This document shows, piece after piece, positions 6,520 to 14,852 of a stretch of 21,020 bases of DNA. Every line of letters starts with the position of its first letter. Within the stretch, counting starts at the first letter, position 1. Both the position numbers and the translations under genes were made by a program. This stretch comes from CALVGQ01 sp964370435 (GTDB taxonomy: Bacteria; Bacillota_I; Bacilli_A; Erysipelotrichales; Erysipelotrichaceae), in NCBI GenBank assembly GCA_964370435.1, contig CAYJJG010000024.1, forward strand, positions 1 to 21,020. Direction: 5' to 3'. Under the pieces are notes generated by a model, which made no database searches, had not been told where the DNA came from, and saw only the letters and a list, made by a program, of their open reading frames with translations.

Positions 6520-7802
6520 TAGTAAAGGTGCATCCGACTATAATAAGTGAAAATCAAACAATTAAAATACCCCCTAGTAAATCTTTAGCACATCGTGCAA
6601 TAATCTGTGCTTCATTATCGGATGGAAAGAGTATTATTAGTAATATTGACTATTCAATAGATATTAAAACTACTATTGAAGCTATGAAAATATTAGGGGC
6701 AACGATTAAAGAATACACAAATCATGTTGAAATTGAAGGAATAAAAGATTTTAACCAATTAAAGAGTAACACTATACACTGTAATGAATCTGGTTCAACT
6801 CTGAGATTTTTAATACCCTTATTTTCGCTATGTGATACAGCAGTACATTTTACTGGAAGTGAGCGATTATTAAGTAGACCATTACATGTGTATGAGCAGC
6901 TATTTAAAAGTCAAAATATTGATTTTGATTCAGATAGCGAAGCCTTCACTATTAATGGTACAATAAAAGCAGGTGAAATTACCTTAGCTGGTAATGTTTC
7001 AAGTCAATTTATATCCGGATTATTATTTAGTCTTCCATTTTGCAAAAATGATAGTATTATTCATATTTTAGCTCCTTTTGAATCACGTAGTTATGTAGAT
7101 TTAACTATAGAAATGTTAAAACAATTTAATGTTGAAGTCTATTTTAAAGATGATTTTACTTTGGTAGTAAAAGGCAATCAAAAATATCATGCAAAGGATG
7201 TTGTTGTTGAAGGAGATTTTAGTCAACTTGGATTTTTTGCTACATTAGGTGCAATCAATAATTCTTTATACTGTGTTGGGTTAAATTGTGAATCATTACA
7301 AGGTGATAAGCAATTAATTGATATATTTAAATCAATGAATATAGATGTTGAAGTTGTTAAAGAAGGATACTATTTTAAAAAGTCTAATGTTCATGGAAGT
7401 ATTATTGATTTAAATAATTGTCCCGACTTAGGACCTATCCTATGTGTGTTGTCATCGCTAGCACAAGGTGATACTCAAATTATTAATGCTGAGCGCTTAC
7501 GTATTAAAGAAAGCGACCGTATTGCTGCTATGGAATTAGAATTATCTAAATGTGGTGTTAAAATATCGAGTGATGAGAGTCAAATATTTATTGAAGGACT
7601 CTCTAAAATTGAAGGTGGTATAACTGTATTTGGTCATAATGATCATCGAATAGTAATGAGCTTAGCTATTCTAGCAACAATTTGTAAAAAACCTTTAATC
7701 ATTGAAGATGCTCAAAGTATTTCAAAAAGTTATCCGCAGTTTTTTGAAGATTTAAAAAACTTGGGTGTACAAGTTGAGGTCATAACTCATGAAAAACATT
7801 AA
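6516..7802 (+). CDS. aroA: EPSP synthase (3-phosphoshikimate 1-carboxyvinyltransferase)
   Basis: Transfers the enolpyruvyl group of PEP to shikimate 3-phosphate. The 428 residues have the family landmarks PPSKSLAHRA (19-28), NESGSTLRFLIPL, FESRSYVDLT, CPDLGPIL, ERLRIKESDR and DHRIVMS. In the PEP-binding loop the classic GTAMR of glyphosate-sensitive class I enzymes reads GSTLR, and PPDKS reads PPSKS. This resembles many clostridial-type enzymes; glyphosate response cannot be told from it. It overlaps aroF by 4 bases and tyrA by 14, placing it in the coupled chain. Confidence 0.95.
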   Translation: MIVKVHPTIISENQTIKIPPSKSLAHRAIICASLSDGKSIISNIDYSIDIKTTIEAMKILGATIKEYTNHVEIEGIKDFNQLKSNTIHCNESGSTLRFLIPLFSLCDTAVHFTGSERLLSRPLHVYEQLFKSQNIDFDSDSEAFTINGTIKAGEITLAGNVSSQFISGLLFSLPFCKNDSIIHILAPFESRSYVDLTIEMLKQFNVEVYFKDDFTLVVKGNQKYHAKDVVVEGDFSQLGFFATLGAINNSLYCVGLNCESLQGDKQLIDIFKSMNIDVEVVKEGYYFKKSNVHGSIIDLNNCPDLGPILCVLSSLAQGDTQIINAERLRIKESDRIAAMELELSKCGVKISSDESQIFIEGLSKIEGGITVFGHNDHRIVMSLAILATICKKPLIIEDAQSISKSYPQFFEDLKNLGVQVEVITHEKH

Positions 7803-8667
7803 AAATATTATGATAGTAGGACTTGGGCTTATAGGTGGTAGTTATGCTCAAGCATTAAGTAATAAAGGCTATGTAGTAAATGCGATTGATATTAATAAAA
7901 ACAGCTTAGACTATGCATTAAAACAAAATTGGATAAAAGAAGGATATAAGTATATAGTACCTAATGCACTAGAAAAGATGGATTTAATAATTTTGGGGCT
8001 ATATCCTAAGGATATACCTCAATGGCTAAAAGAAAACCAAAGATATCTAAAAACTGGAGCTTTAATCACGGATGTTGGTGGTGTAAAAACTACAATTATT
8101 GAAGATGTTCAGGCGATTTTACGTGAAGATTTAGAATTCATTGCAGCTCACCCTATGGCTGGAAAAGAAGTAAGTGGAGCTCAATATAGTGATTATACAA
8201 TGTTTGAGAAAGCAAATTTCATCATCACTCCAACAGATAAAAATAGTACTACTGCAATAGAAATAATTACCGAGTTAGCTAAGGAACTAAATTTTAATCA
8301 TATTACTGTTTTATCACCACAAGAACATGATAAAATGGTTGCATTTTTATCACAATTAACACATGTTATAGCAGTCACTTTGATGAATACTAACAATAAT
8401 ACGCATCTTGTTGAATATACAGGGGATAGCTTCAGGGATTTAACTCGTATCGCTAAAATTAATGAACATTTATGGACTGAACTATTTTTATTGAATAAAG
8501 AAAATTTGTTACATGAAATAACTGATTTTCAAGCAGAACTAGAACATTTTAAACAAACTTTATTACATCAAGATAGCGAAGAAATGAAAAGATTATTTAG
8601 ACAATCTACTGATAGAAGAAAATTATTTGATAAGGAGGTAACAAAGAATGAATATACTAGTAATTAA
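7789..8667 (+). CDS. tyrA: prephenate dehydrogenase
   Basis: Oxidatively decarboxylates prephenate to 4-hydroxyphenylpyruvate for tyrosine. At 292 residues it is a core enzyme without a C-terminal ACT domain. It has the NAD-binding VGLGLIGGS (10-18), DVGGVK, AAHPMAGKEVSG, LSPQEHD (S176, H180) and SQLTHVIA with the catalytic-type H192. GAGGT inside aroA precedes the ATG. It is the only post-chorismate gene in the operon: no chorismate mutase or prephenate dehydratase is seen here, so prephenate must come from an enzyme encoded elsewhere. It overlaps aroQ by 20 bases. Confidence 0.94.
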   Translation: MKNIKNIMIVGLGLIGGSYAQALSNKGYVVNAIDINKNSLDYALKQNWIKEGYKYIVPNALEKMDLIILGLYPKDIPQWLKENQRYLKTGALITDVGGVKTTIIEDVQAILREDLEFIAAHPMAGKEVSGAQYSDYTMFEKANFIITPTDKNSTTAIEIITELAKELNFNHITVLSPQEHDKMVAFLSQLTHVIAVTLMNTNNNTHLVEYTGDSFRDLTRIAKINEHLWTELFLLNKENLLHEITDFQAELEHFKQTLLHQDSEEMKRLFRQSTDRRKLFDKEVTKNEYTSN

Positions 8668-9082
8668 TGGACCTAATATAAACATGCTGGGTATTAGAGA
8701 AAAACATATTTATAGGAATGAAACTTATCAAAATTTGATCACAAATATTGAAAATTATGCAAATGAACACCAAGTTACTATAACTTGTAGACAAAGTAAT
8801 CATGAAGGTGAAATTGTAGATTACATTCAACAAGCTTATCATGATAAAATGGATGCTATAATAATTAATCCTGCTGCATATACTCATACTAGTATCGCAA
8901 TTTTAGACGCTCTTAAAGCAGTTCAACCAATGCGTATTGTTGAAGTACATTTATCAGATATCCGTACTCGAGAAGAGTTTAGAAAACATTCCTATACAAG
9001 TATGATTAGTGAAAAAATGATTTGTGGATTGGGTATAGAAGGGTATATACTTGCTTTAAATTATTTGTTAGATCATAAGTAA
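8648..9082 (+). CDS. aroQ: 3-dehydroquinate dehydratase, type II
   Basis: Third pathway step, trans-dehydration of 3-dehydroquinate. The 144-residue size and motifs are type II: NGPNINMLG with R17 and Y22 downstream, NHEGE (E53), INPAAYTHTSIAILDAL (N74, H80), VEVHLSDI (H101) and REEFR. A near-perfect AAGGAGGT (8632-8639) sits eight bases before the ATG inside the end of tyrA. It is the last gene of the operon and is followed directly by a terminator whose stem begins within its stop codon. Confidence 0.96.
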   Translation: MNILVINGPNINMLGIREKHIYRNETYQNLITNIENYANEHQVTITCRQSNHEGEIVDYIQQAYHDKMDAIIINPAAYTHTSIAILDALKAVQPMRIVEVHLSDIRTREEFRKHSYTSMISEKMICGLGIEGYILALNYLLDHK

Positions 9083-9116
9083 AAGAGTTTGTACATGTAG
9101 TACAGACTCTTTTGTT
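9081..9116. terminator. bidirectional intrinsic terminator between aroQ and the aldolase gene
   Basis: AAAAGAGTTTGTAC (9081-9094) and GTACAGACTCTTTT (9100-9113) form a 14-bp stem with one G-U pair and loop ATGTA. T-rich ends on both strands let it serve the aro operon from the left and the convergent aldolase gene from the right. Confidence 0.88.
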
Positions 9117-9124
9117 TGAATTGA

Positions 9125-10168
9125 TTATTGTTGAGTTTTTATATGATTAAGTTCTTTAATTAATTGTTCAACATGTTCTTCCTTAGTGGCCCATGATGTA
9201 CAAATTCTTATAACTATATGCTCAGTTGTTTTTTCCCATACTGTAAAACTAAAATTATTCTGTAAAATTTTTATTTGATTAGGTTTTAAAATTAAGAACT
9301 GTTGATTAGTATAGGAATCTGCATATAATGGAATATTTAAATCAATAGCTGCCTCTTTAATTTTCATAGCCATATCAATGGCATGTTTTGCAATTTCTAA
9401 ATAGAGTTGATTATCAAATAAAGTGTCAAATTGTAAACCTAATAAGCGACCTTTGGCAAGCAAACCACCATGTCTTTTTATTAAATAGCGAAAATCTTTC
9501 TTTATAGTCTCATCTTTAATAATAAGCGCTTCACCAAAAAGAGTGCCGCATTTAGTTCCCCCAAGATAAAATACATCACTCAGTGTACATAGATCATTCA
9601 GCGTTAAATCATTTACAGGTGACATCAAACCATAACTCATACGAGCTCCATCGATAAATAGGGGCAAATGATATTTTTGACAAACACTATAGAGTGAAAC
9701 TAATTCATTTTTATTGTAAAGCGTTCCTGACTCTGTAGGGAATGAAATATAGACCATGGCAGGTTGTACACAGTGTTCACAGTTATCATCAAGTATATGT
9801 GCTGTATAGGCTTCTTCAACTTGTTTGGCTGTAATTTTTCCATTTATATTTTTAAGCGCTAATACTTTATGACCGGTAGATTCTATTGCGCCACTTTCGT
9901 GGGTGTTGATGTGTCCAGTATCGGCACTTAACACCCCTTGATGAGGCCTTAGAATCGCATTAATAACTACTGTATTTGTTTGTGTTCCTCCAACTAAAAA
10001 ATGAACATCAATATTTTCATATTGGCATGCATCTTTAATTTTTTCTTGTGCGCTCAAGCAATATTGATCTAAACCATAGCCACAAGTTTGCTCTAAATTA
10101 GTTTGTACTAAGCGCTCTATAATAGTAGGATGTGCTCCTTCACTGTAATCATTATCAAATCTAATCAT
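9125..10168 (-). CDS. ltaE: low-specificity L-threonine aldolase
   Basis: PLP enzyme of the beta-eliminating lyase fold that splits L-threonine/allo-threonine into glycine and acetaldehyde. The 347 residues are of usual length. They begin with FDNDYSEGAHP, contain VGGTQTN (59-65), DTGHINTHESGAIE (the ring-stacking His region), FIDGARMSYG (Asp173) and YLGGTKCG with the PLP lysine K206. The start is preceded by AAAGAAGG. It is a single-gene unit between the rpsD terminator and the shared terminator with aroQ. The exact substrate range of such enzymes cannot be read from sequence, and tyrosine phenol-lyase-like relatives share the fold, but length and motifs favour threonine aldolase. Confidence 0.9.
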   Translation of the reverse strand: MIRFDNDYSEGAHPTIIERLVQTNLEQTCGYGLDQYCLSAQEKIKDACQYENIDVHFLVGGTQTNTVVINAILRPHQGVLSADTGHINTHESGAIESTGHKVLALKNINGKITAKQVEEAYTAHILDDNCEHCVQPAMVYISFPTESGTLYNKNELVSLYSVCQKYHLPLFIDGARMSYGLMSPVNDLTLNDLCTLSDVFYLGGTKCGTLFGEALIIKDETIKKDFRYLIKRHGGLLAKGRLLGLQFDTLFDNQLYLEIAKHAIDMAMKIKEAAIDLNIPLYADSYTNQQFLILKPNQIKILQNNFSFTVWEKTTEHIVIRICTSWATKEEHVEQLIKELNHIKTQQ

Positions 10169-10190
10169 AATTTACCTTCTTTCTTTAGTC

Positions 10191-10196
10191 ATTATA
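10191..10196 (-). promoter_or_regulatory. extended -10 promoter of the aldolase gene
   Basis: Read on the minus strand, TATAAT is directly preceded by TGT, giving an extended -10. No good -35 is seen; the expected position falls in the T-run of the rpsD terminator. The site lies 22 bases before the aldolase ATG. Confidence 0.45.
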
Positions 10197-10210
10197 ACAA
10201 AACAAATATG

Positions 10211-10235
10211 AAAAAAAAGCTCTAATGAGCTTTTT
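10211..10235 (-). terminator. intrinsic terminator of rpsD
   Basis: On the minus strand, AAAAAGCTC and GAGCTTTTT form a 9-bp stem with loop ATTA and continue into eight Ts. The first bases of the stem overlap the rpsD stop codon. Confidence 0.88.
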
Positions 10236-10836
10236 ATCTGTTATAGTATTCAACTACTAATAGTTCGTTTACTTCTTGATTTAATTCATTTCTTTCAGGC
10301 AAACGTACATAAGATCCTTTTTTAGCTGCTTTGTCAACTTTAACAAATGCAACAGTGTGTAAATTTGCTTCTAATGCATCAGCGATAGAAGGCATATTTA
10401 ATGATTTTTCTCTTATTGAAATTTCCATACCAGGTTTTGCTTGGAATGATGGAATATTTACTTTTTTACCATTTACTAATACATGTCCGTGATTAACTAA
10501 TTGTCTAGCTCCACGACGAGTTCTAGCAAATCCTAAACGATAAACGATGTTGTCTAAACGAGATTCTAATAAGAATAATAAGTTATGACCTGTAACACCT
10601 TTCATTTTAGTAGCACGAGTATAAGTGTTAACGAATTGACGTTCATTAACTCCATACATATGTCTAATTCTTTGTTTTTCACGTAACTGTGTACCATAGT
10701 TACTAAGTTTGATACGTTTTGTAGGTCCATGTTGACCAGGTGCGTAAGTGCGGCGTTGAAGCTCTTCACCAGTTTCTAAAATTGAGAAACTAAGACGACG
10801 AGATATCTTCCAAACCGGTCCAGTATTTCTTGCCAT
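10234..10836 (-). CDS. rpsD: 30S ribosomal protein S4
   Basis: Primary 16S rRNA-binding protein that nucleates 30S assembly. The chosen start gives MARNTGPVWK and 200 residues, the family length, with AAGGAGGAAG (10841-10850) just in front. A longer frame to 10875 would add 13 unrelated residues across the ribosome site. The N-terminal region lacks the zinc-binding cysteines, so this is the C-minus form. The S4 RNA-binding domain is clear: LESRLDNIVYRLGFARTRRG then QLVNHGHVLVNGKKV. It has its own promoter, a ~175-base structured leader and its own terminator, so it is a single-gene, probably autoregulated unit, as in Bacillus. Confidence 0.97.
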   Translation of the reverse strand: MARNTGPVWKISRRLSFSILETGEELQRRTYAPGQHGPTKRIKLSNYGTQLREKQRIRHMYGVNERQFVNTYTRATKMKGVTGHNLLFLLESRLDNIVYRLGFARTRRGARQLVNHGHVLVNGKKVNIPSFQAKPGMEISIREKSLNMPSIADALEANLHTVAFVKVDKAAKKGSYVRLPERNELNQEVNELLVVEYYNR

Positions 10837-11011
10837 TGTTCTTCCTCCTTGTGTTTTATGGCTATAAAACAACACAGGTACAAATCTTTAATATAAAGTG
10901 TTGATATGCGTAATTTCGCTTACAAGCAGCAAGTTACTTTCACTCAGTTAAACTGTTATCAACGCTTACTATACTAACTTTGTAAGCTGCTTAATGTTTT
11001 GGCGCTTTAAT
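10837..11011 (-). promoter_or_regulatory. structured rpsD leader, probable S4 autoregulatory RNA
   Basis: The ~175-base untranslated leader has interleaved complementarity on the minus strand. GCTTACA (10987-10981) pairs with TGTAAGC (10924-10918), and GTTGATA (10963-10957) pairs with TATCAAC (10906-10900). The order A-B-A'-B' makes a pseudoknot. AAGCAGC (10992-10986) can instead pair with GCTGCTT (10930-10924), a competing register, and CAGT/ACTG forms a small hairpin inside. Firmicutes S4 leaders that bind S4 are known to use a pseudoknot; identity with that family is inferred from position and topology. Confidence 0.65.
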
Positions 11012-11040
11012 ATAGTACCAAATAATAATGCTTTTGTCAA
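11012..11040 (-). promoter_or_regulatory. rpsD promoter
   Basis: On the minus strand, a perfect TTGACA (11040-11035), a 17-base spacer, and TACTAT (11017-11012) preceded by TGG, an extended -10. This fits a strong housekeeping promoter for a ribosomal protein gene. Confidence 0.8.
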
Positions 11041-11063
11041 TTGATAGTGCTGTATTAAGATTG

Positions 11064-13706
11064 TTATTTATCATCCATTGCACTTGCCTGAATCATTATT
11101 TTGCATAAGTCCCTAACCATAACACGATCTAGTTCCTTAAAGTTTTTGTGTTGATTATATTTCTCTTTCATCCATTGGTCTACTTCATCTAATTGATCCC
11201 AAGTTGCAATACAAGCTGATAACTTTGCAGTAAAATTACGCCATTGATTTTTGTGGACAGTATTCCAGTTATCTGCAATTTCAAATGCAACAGTACGCCA
11301 ACCTTCACTTCGCATATAGACATTCCAACGGCGATGCTCAAGCTGTGATAAAATCTCAATAACTTCAGGATTTTTTAGATACTTACCAAAGTCATTAATC
11401 ATTTCTTTAGTTGGGAAGGTATTCCATAGTTGTTCATCGTAATATTTTTTATCTTCGTCGGCTACTCTATTGTTGATTTCAACAAGACAAGTGTATAGCT
11501 TATATTTGCAGTGCATTCCAGAAGCAATTGAAGAATTTCTTCCATATTCTTTATCGTTGTATTGTAAATCTGCTTTGCGTTCAATCACTTTAATTTTTTC
11601 AGTAATTATATTTGCTTTCTCTTGGATTGTTTTATTAGTATCGTTTATCAAATGAAGAATTGTTTGTTCTAGTGTGTGTGCTGCAGCATCACGAGCATAA
11701 CATCTATTCATTGCTTTACCAAAATTATCTAAGTAAGGAGAAACAATGTTATCCCATTTATAGATTTCTTTTAACTGACCAAAGGGATTCAAATCACAAG
11801 AAGTGCGATTATCAAACATAATTTCATTACTGATGTCATATAAGAATTCATTATTGAATAGCACATTAATAATGATTTTTGGAGCTTTACGACTATTTTC
11901 GGGCTTAGAAAAATGAATGCGATCAAATTCTTGGCGGATTTTCATACTTATATTTAAGTTAAGTTCATCATCTCCTAGTGAACAAATAACATAGCCAATT
12001 TCGGGGTTATCCTCAAGAACTTTTATAAATTCATCACTTTGAATATCTACTGTATAAAAGGATATTTTAGCTTCTTTTTCCGAAAGAGATGTCCTTGTAG
12101 GTGCAGCCAGCTCTGGACATTCATAAGCGAATTTGTTTTCCCATAGAGGGTTACTGTCTACTACAATAATTTCTGGATATAACTCATGAGTTTGAGCACA
12201 CCATGCAGCAATTTTTGTAGCAGTGATTCCTAGATTTTCAGCTCCTACAATTAAAATTTTAAGTCTATTTTCTCTTCTAGCTAAAAAGAGGGGTTTATCA
12301 TTAAAGAGTTTATAAATTAGTGTATTAGCTTCATTTATGATGCGATAATCGATATTAACTGGATATTTTATAGCATCAGTAACAACAACAGCCTCAGGTT
12401 TAGTACTTAATATATATATCCCTAAATAACCACCAAGTTCACTATTTCTATAGTTATCATATAATCTTAGAGTTCTTTTAAATACTACATCATAAGCACC
12501 GTCTATGATTTTAGCAATTTCTTCGATACATTGCATTACCAGTACTTTAATTTCTATTATATCTTTAGTAGCACTAGCATGGTTTAAATAAGATTGATAA
12601 ATACTTTCAATATCGTAATATTTGTTTTCTAATATTCCATATTTTTTAAGTGTTTTAAACTGTTCTATGATTTTATTAAACTGTGAATTATCTTCTATAA
12701 TTATTTCTTGTTTTTCATACTTAATTTTGATTTCTTGATACAGATTCAATGCTTCACTTAAATCAGTATCATCTTCATTGAAGTTATTTAATTCCTGTGC
12801 AAGAATGGTTTTGTGATTATTTTCATAAGTTATCATTAGATTACGTAACATTTCCTCAGGATAAAATTTAAAAAGATTCAGACAAGAATTAAATAATTCT
12901 TTATCGTATTTTTTTGACAACATTTGAATATCGTCGAGTTCTTCAATCGAAGTTTGTATTGCTTCGCTACAATTACTAATTATATTTTCTCCATACTTAT
13001 GGTGTAGTAACAAAGCATCTTTTAAGTTGTCTTCTTCATTGTTTTTAAATAAGAAAAAATGAACTTTCCGTTTTAAAAAGCGCTTATGTATCTTTAATTC
13101 TTCTAAAGTAGTATCAAAAATATAAGCATTAACCTTAGCGATACGCTCTTTAAGTACTATACTTTGGTAGTTGTTTTCATCTATCTTACCCAAGAAAACT
13201 AATACATAATTATCTGTCTTACTTTCAATTTGATGAACATTTTCAGCCAATAAAATACTTCGTTCTGATATTTCAGTAAAAATACAGAGCTTACCTTTAT
13301 CAAAATAAGTATAATTTAATTTAGAATATAAATTTCTAAATAAAGTTAAGATAAGCCCAACTAATAGTGTAGCACTGATAAGATGTAACACTGCCGTATA
13401 ATTGGCTACAAAAACTTCTAGTCCTTCAATTTCGCCAACAAACTCTCTAGTGTCTGAGAGTGAATTTTCTCCAGCAAGAACCCTAATGGCACCTAATAAA
13501 GAGGAGATAAAAGTGTCAAATACACCGCCAGTAGCATCACTAGTGCCGATTATATATAATGGAAATAATGAAGCAGCAACCCATGCAATTAAGCGGCTAA
13601 GAATCTCTCTTGTTGATAATTTTTTTACTTTTATAGCAATAAAGATATAAATTAAACAAGTAGTAAAGATTAATAGAGATAGCCCAAGCATAATAGTTTG
13701 AAACAT
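11064..13706 (-). CDS. membrane-anchored Rossmann protein with RyR-like C-terminal domain
   Basis: An 880-residue protein of unknown function. Hydrophobic segments at about 5-26, 38-54 and 100-123 anchor the N-terminus. A first Rossmann-like region follows (KLCIFTEISERSILLAENV, near 139-157). A helical, Glu/Lys-rich middle spans about 240-420. A clear nucleotide-binding Rossmann fold of the TrkA-N type then begins: LKILIVGAENLGITA (482-496) with VVDSN (515-519). Near the end, LEHRRWNVYMRSEGW (789-803) resembles the bacterial ryanodine-receptor (RyR) repeat domain. Bacterial RyR domains with TrkA-N domains have been linked by comparative genomics to ligand-sensing, conflict-type systems; any role here is inferred. 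It has its own ribosome site (AAAGGT) and a -10-like TATAAT upstream (13754-13749), and ends just before the rpsD promoter. Confidence 0.75.
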   Translation of the reverse strand: MFQTIMLGLSLLIFTTCLIYIFIAIKVKKLSTREILSRLIAWVAASLFPLYIIGTSDATGGVFDTFISSLLGAIRVLAGENSLSDTREFVGEIEGLEVFVANYTAVLHLISATLLVGLILTLFRNLYSKLNYTYFDKGKLCIFTEISERSILLAENVHQIESKTDNYVLVFLGKIDENNYQSIVLKERIAKVNAYIFDTTLEELKIHKRFLKRKVHFFLFKNNEEDNLKDALLLHHKYGENIISNCSEAIQTSIEELDDIQMLSKKYDKELFNSCLNLFKFYPEEMLRNLMITYENNHKTILAQELNNFNEDDTDLSEALNLYQEIKIKYEKQEIIIEDNSQFNKIIEQFKTLKKYGILENKYYDIESIYQSYLNHASATKDIIEIKVLVMQCIEEIAKIIDGAYDVVFKRTLRLYDNYRNSELGGYLGIYILSTKPEAVVVTDAIKYPVNIDYRIINEANTLIYKLFNDKPLFLARRENRLKILIVGAENLGITATKIAAWCAQTHELYPEIIVVDSNPLWENKFAYECPELAAPTRTSLSEKEAKISFYTVDIQSDEFIKVLEDNPEIGYVICSLGDDELNLNISMKIRQEFDRIHFSKPENSRKAPKIIINVLFNNEFLYDISNEIMFDNRTSCDLNPFGQLKEIYKWDNIVSPYLDNFGKAMNRCYARDAAAHTLEQTILHLINDTNKTIQEKANIITEKIKVIERKADLQYNDKEYGRNSSIASGMHCKYKLYTCLVEINNRVADEDKKYYDEQLWNTFPTKEMINDFGKYLKNPEVIEILSQLEHRRWNVYMRSEGWRTVAFEIADNWNTVHKNQWRNFTAKLSACIATWDQLDEVDQWMKEKYNQHKNFKELDRVMVRDLCKIMIQASAMDDK

Positions 13707-13817
13707 AATTACACCGACCTTTCAAATAAATAATTGTATCTTTTTACTATTATAGTATATCAAAATTTAGAATATAATGTTATGTAAACTTTGTAACTTT
13801 TAATTTAAAACCAATGG

Positions 13818-13823
13818 TATAAT
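13818..13823 (+). promoter_or_regulatory. extended -10 promoter of the sugar isomerase gene
   Basis: TATAAT preceded by TGG (13815-13817) gives an extended -10 some 30 bases before the ATG at 13853. TTGTAA at 13791-13796 is too far away (21-base spacer) to be a normal -35. Confidence 0.55.
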
Positions 13824-13852
13824 AAGAAGAGAATAAGTGAGGAAAGTATAAA

Positions 13853-14605
13853 ATGAAAACAGGATTAACTTCGATTACTTTTAGAAAAAAATCTGTAGAT
13901 GAAATTATAAGCATGTGTAAAAAAGCAGAGCTCGATGGCATTGAATGGGGTAGTGATGTCCACGTCGTAGCAGGAGATCTTAATCTAGCAAAAGAAGTTT
14001 ATCAAAAAATGGTTAATGCAGGGTTGTCGGTGTTATCTTATGGCTCTTATTTTAAAGGTGAAAACATCGAGGATTTTGATGCTGTTTTAGCTAGTGCAAA
14101 GGCGCTAAAAGCTCCTATAATAAGAATATGGGCGGGAAGAAGAATACAACCTGAAACAGTGAGCCAAGAAGAATTTGATAGGTTAGTACATGTTATTAGA
14201 CAAGCTGCGGATTTAGCCCAAAAAGAGGGTATATTGCTCGCTTTAGAATATCATAGAAATACGTTAACTCAAAGTAAGGAAGGGGCACTACGATTACTAA
14301 AAGCATTAAACCATAATCAAATGCGCTGCTATTGGCAACCTAACCCAGATATAGATCTTAATGAGCAAGTAGCTGAGATTTCGATACTATCACCATATTT
14401 ATGTCAATTTCATGTTTTTCACTGGAATAAGGATGAACGCTTATTATTAAATGAAGGCAAAAAAGAGTGGATTCAGTATATTGAAACAGCAAAAAAATAT
14501 AATTTGAATCCAACACTAATATTGGAGTTTGTAAAAGATGATCTTGATGAAAATTTCTATGAAGATGCAAAAACACTACTTGAAATTAAAGCTCTATTTG
14601 AGTAA
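13853..14605 (+). CDS. sugar phosphate isomerase/epimerase family protein
   Basis: A 250-residue TIM-barrel protein of the xylose isomerase-like (AP endonuclease 2) superfamily. It opens with KTGLTSITFRKKSVDEII and DGIEWGSDVHV. Candidate metal-site residues are seen in LLALEYHRNTL (Glu), YWQPNPDIDL, QFHVFHW (His) and LILEFVKDD (Glu). The length fits a complete single-domain enzyme. Substrate cannot be assigned: relatives isomerise or epimerise sugars, inositols or hydroxypyruvate. GAGGAAAG precedes the ATG. It stands alone between a divergent membrane-protein gene and a convergent formyltransferase gene, so context gives no pathway. Confidence 0.85.
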   Translation: MKTGLTSITFRKKSVDEIISMCKKAELDGIEWGSDVHVVAGDLNLAKEVYQKMVNAGLSVLSYGSYFKGENIEDFDAVLASAKALKAPIIRIWAGRRIQPETVSQEEFDRLVHVIRQAADLAQKEGILLALEYHRNTLTQSKEGALRLLKALNHNQMRCYWQPNPDIDLNEQVAEISILSPYLCQFHVFHWNKDERLLLNEGKKEWIQYIETAKKYNLNPTLILEFVKDDLDENFYEDAKTLLEIKALFE

Positions 14606-14644
14606 TGAACGTATCCGAAATAGCTATTCGAGTTTATTAAGTTT

Positions 14645-14812
14645 TTAAAGTAATAATTTAGAGTTAGATGTTACGAAGGTATCTAAGGAAATATAAAGTA
14701 TAAAAAATAGGTAAAATGCAAGTGATATAAAGATTTTAACTTTGCGTTTACCTCTTTTAATTTTTTTGATAGTTTTATCTTTTAAGTTATTAAGCAAACT
14801 TAAGGATGAGTT
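14645..14812 (-). other. possible membrane-protein fragment in an intergenic region
   Basis: The gap 14606-14852 holds no clear gene. On the minus strand an open stretch encodes a basic, then hydrophobic peptide (TIKKIKRGKRKVKIF, then ISLAFYLFFILYISL) ending in TAA at 14645. It has no ATG and no ribosome site; a TTG at 14797 is the only candidate start. It looks like a positively charged membrane-anchor segment, perhaps a gene remnant, but AT-rich DNA can produce this by chance. On the plus strand AGGTAAA (14709-14715) and TTTACCT (14747-14753), followed by a T-rich tract, could form a weak terminator for the isomerase gene. Confidence 0.25.
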
Positions 14813-14852
14813 TTACTACCGCGCTAAAATATAATCTACTATGACAAATAAC

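Noticed and set aside
10837..10875. N-terminal extension of S4
   Set aside because: It would run through the AAGGAGG ribosome site, and S4 proteins start at MARxTGP.
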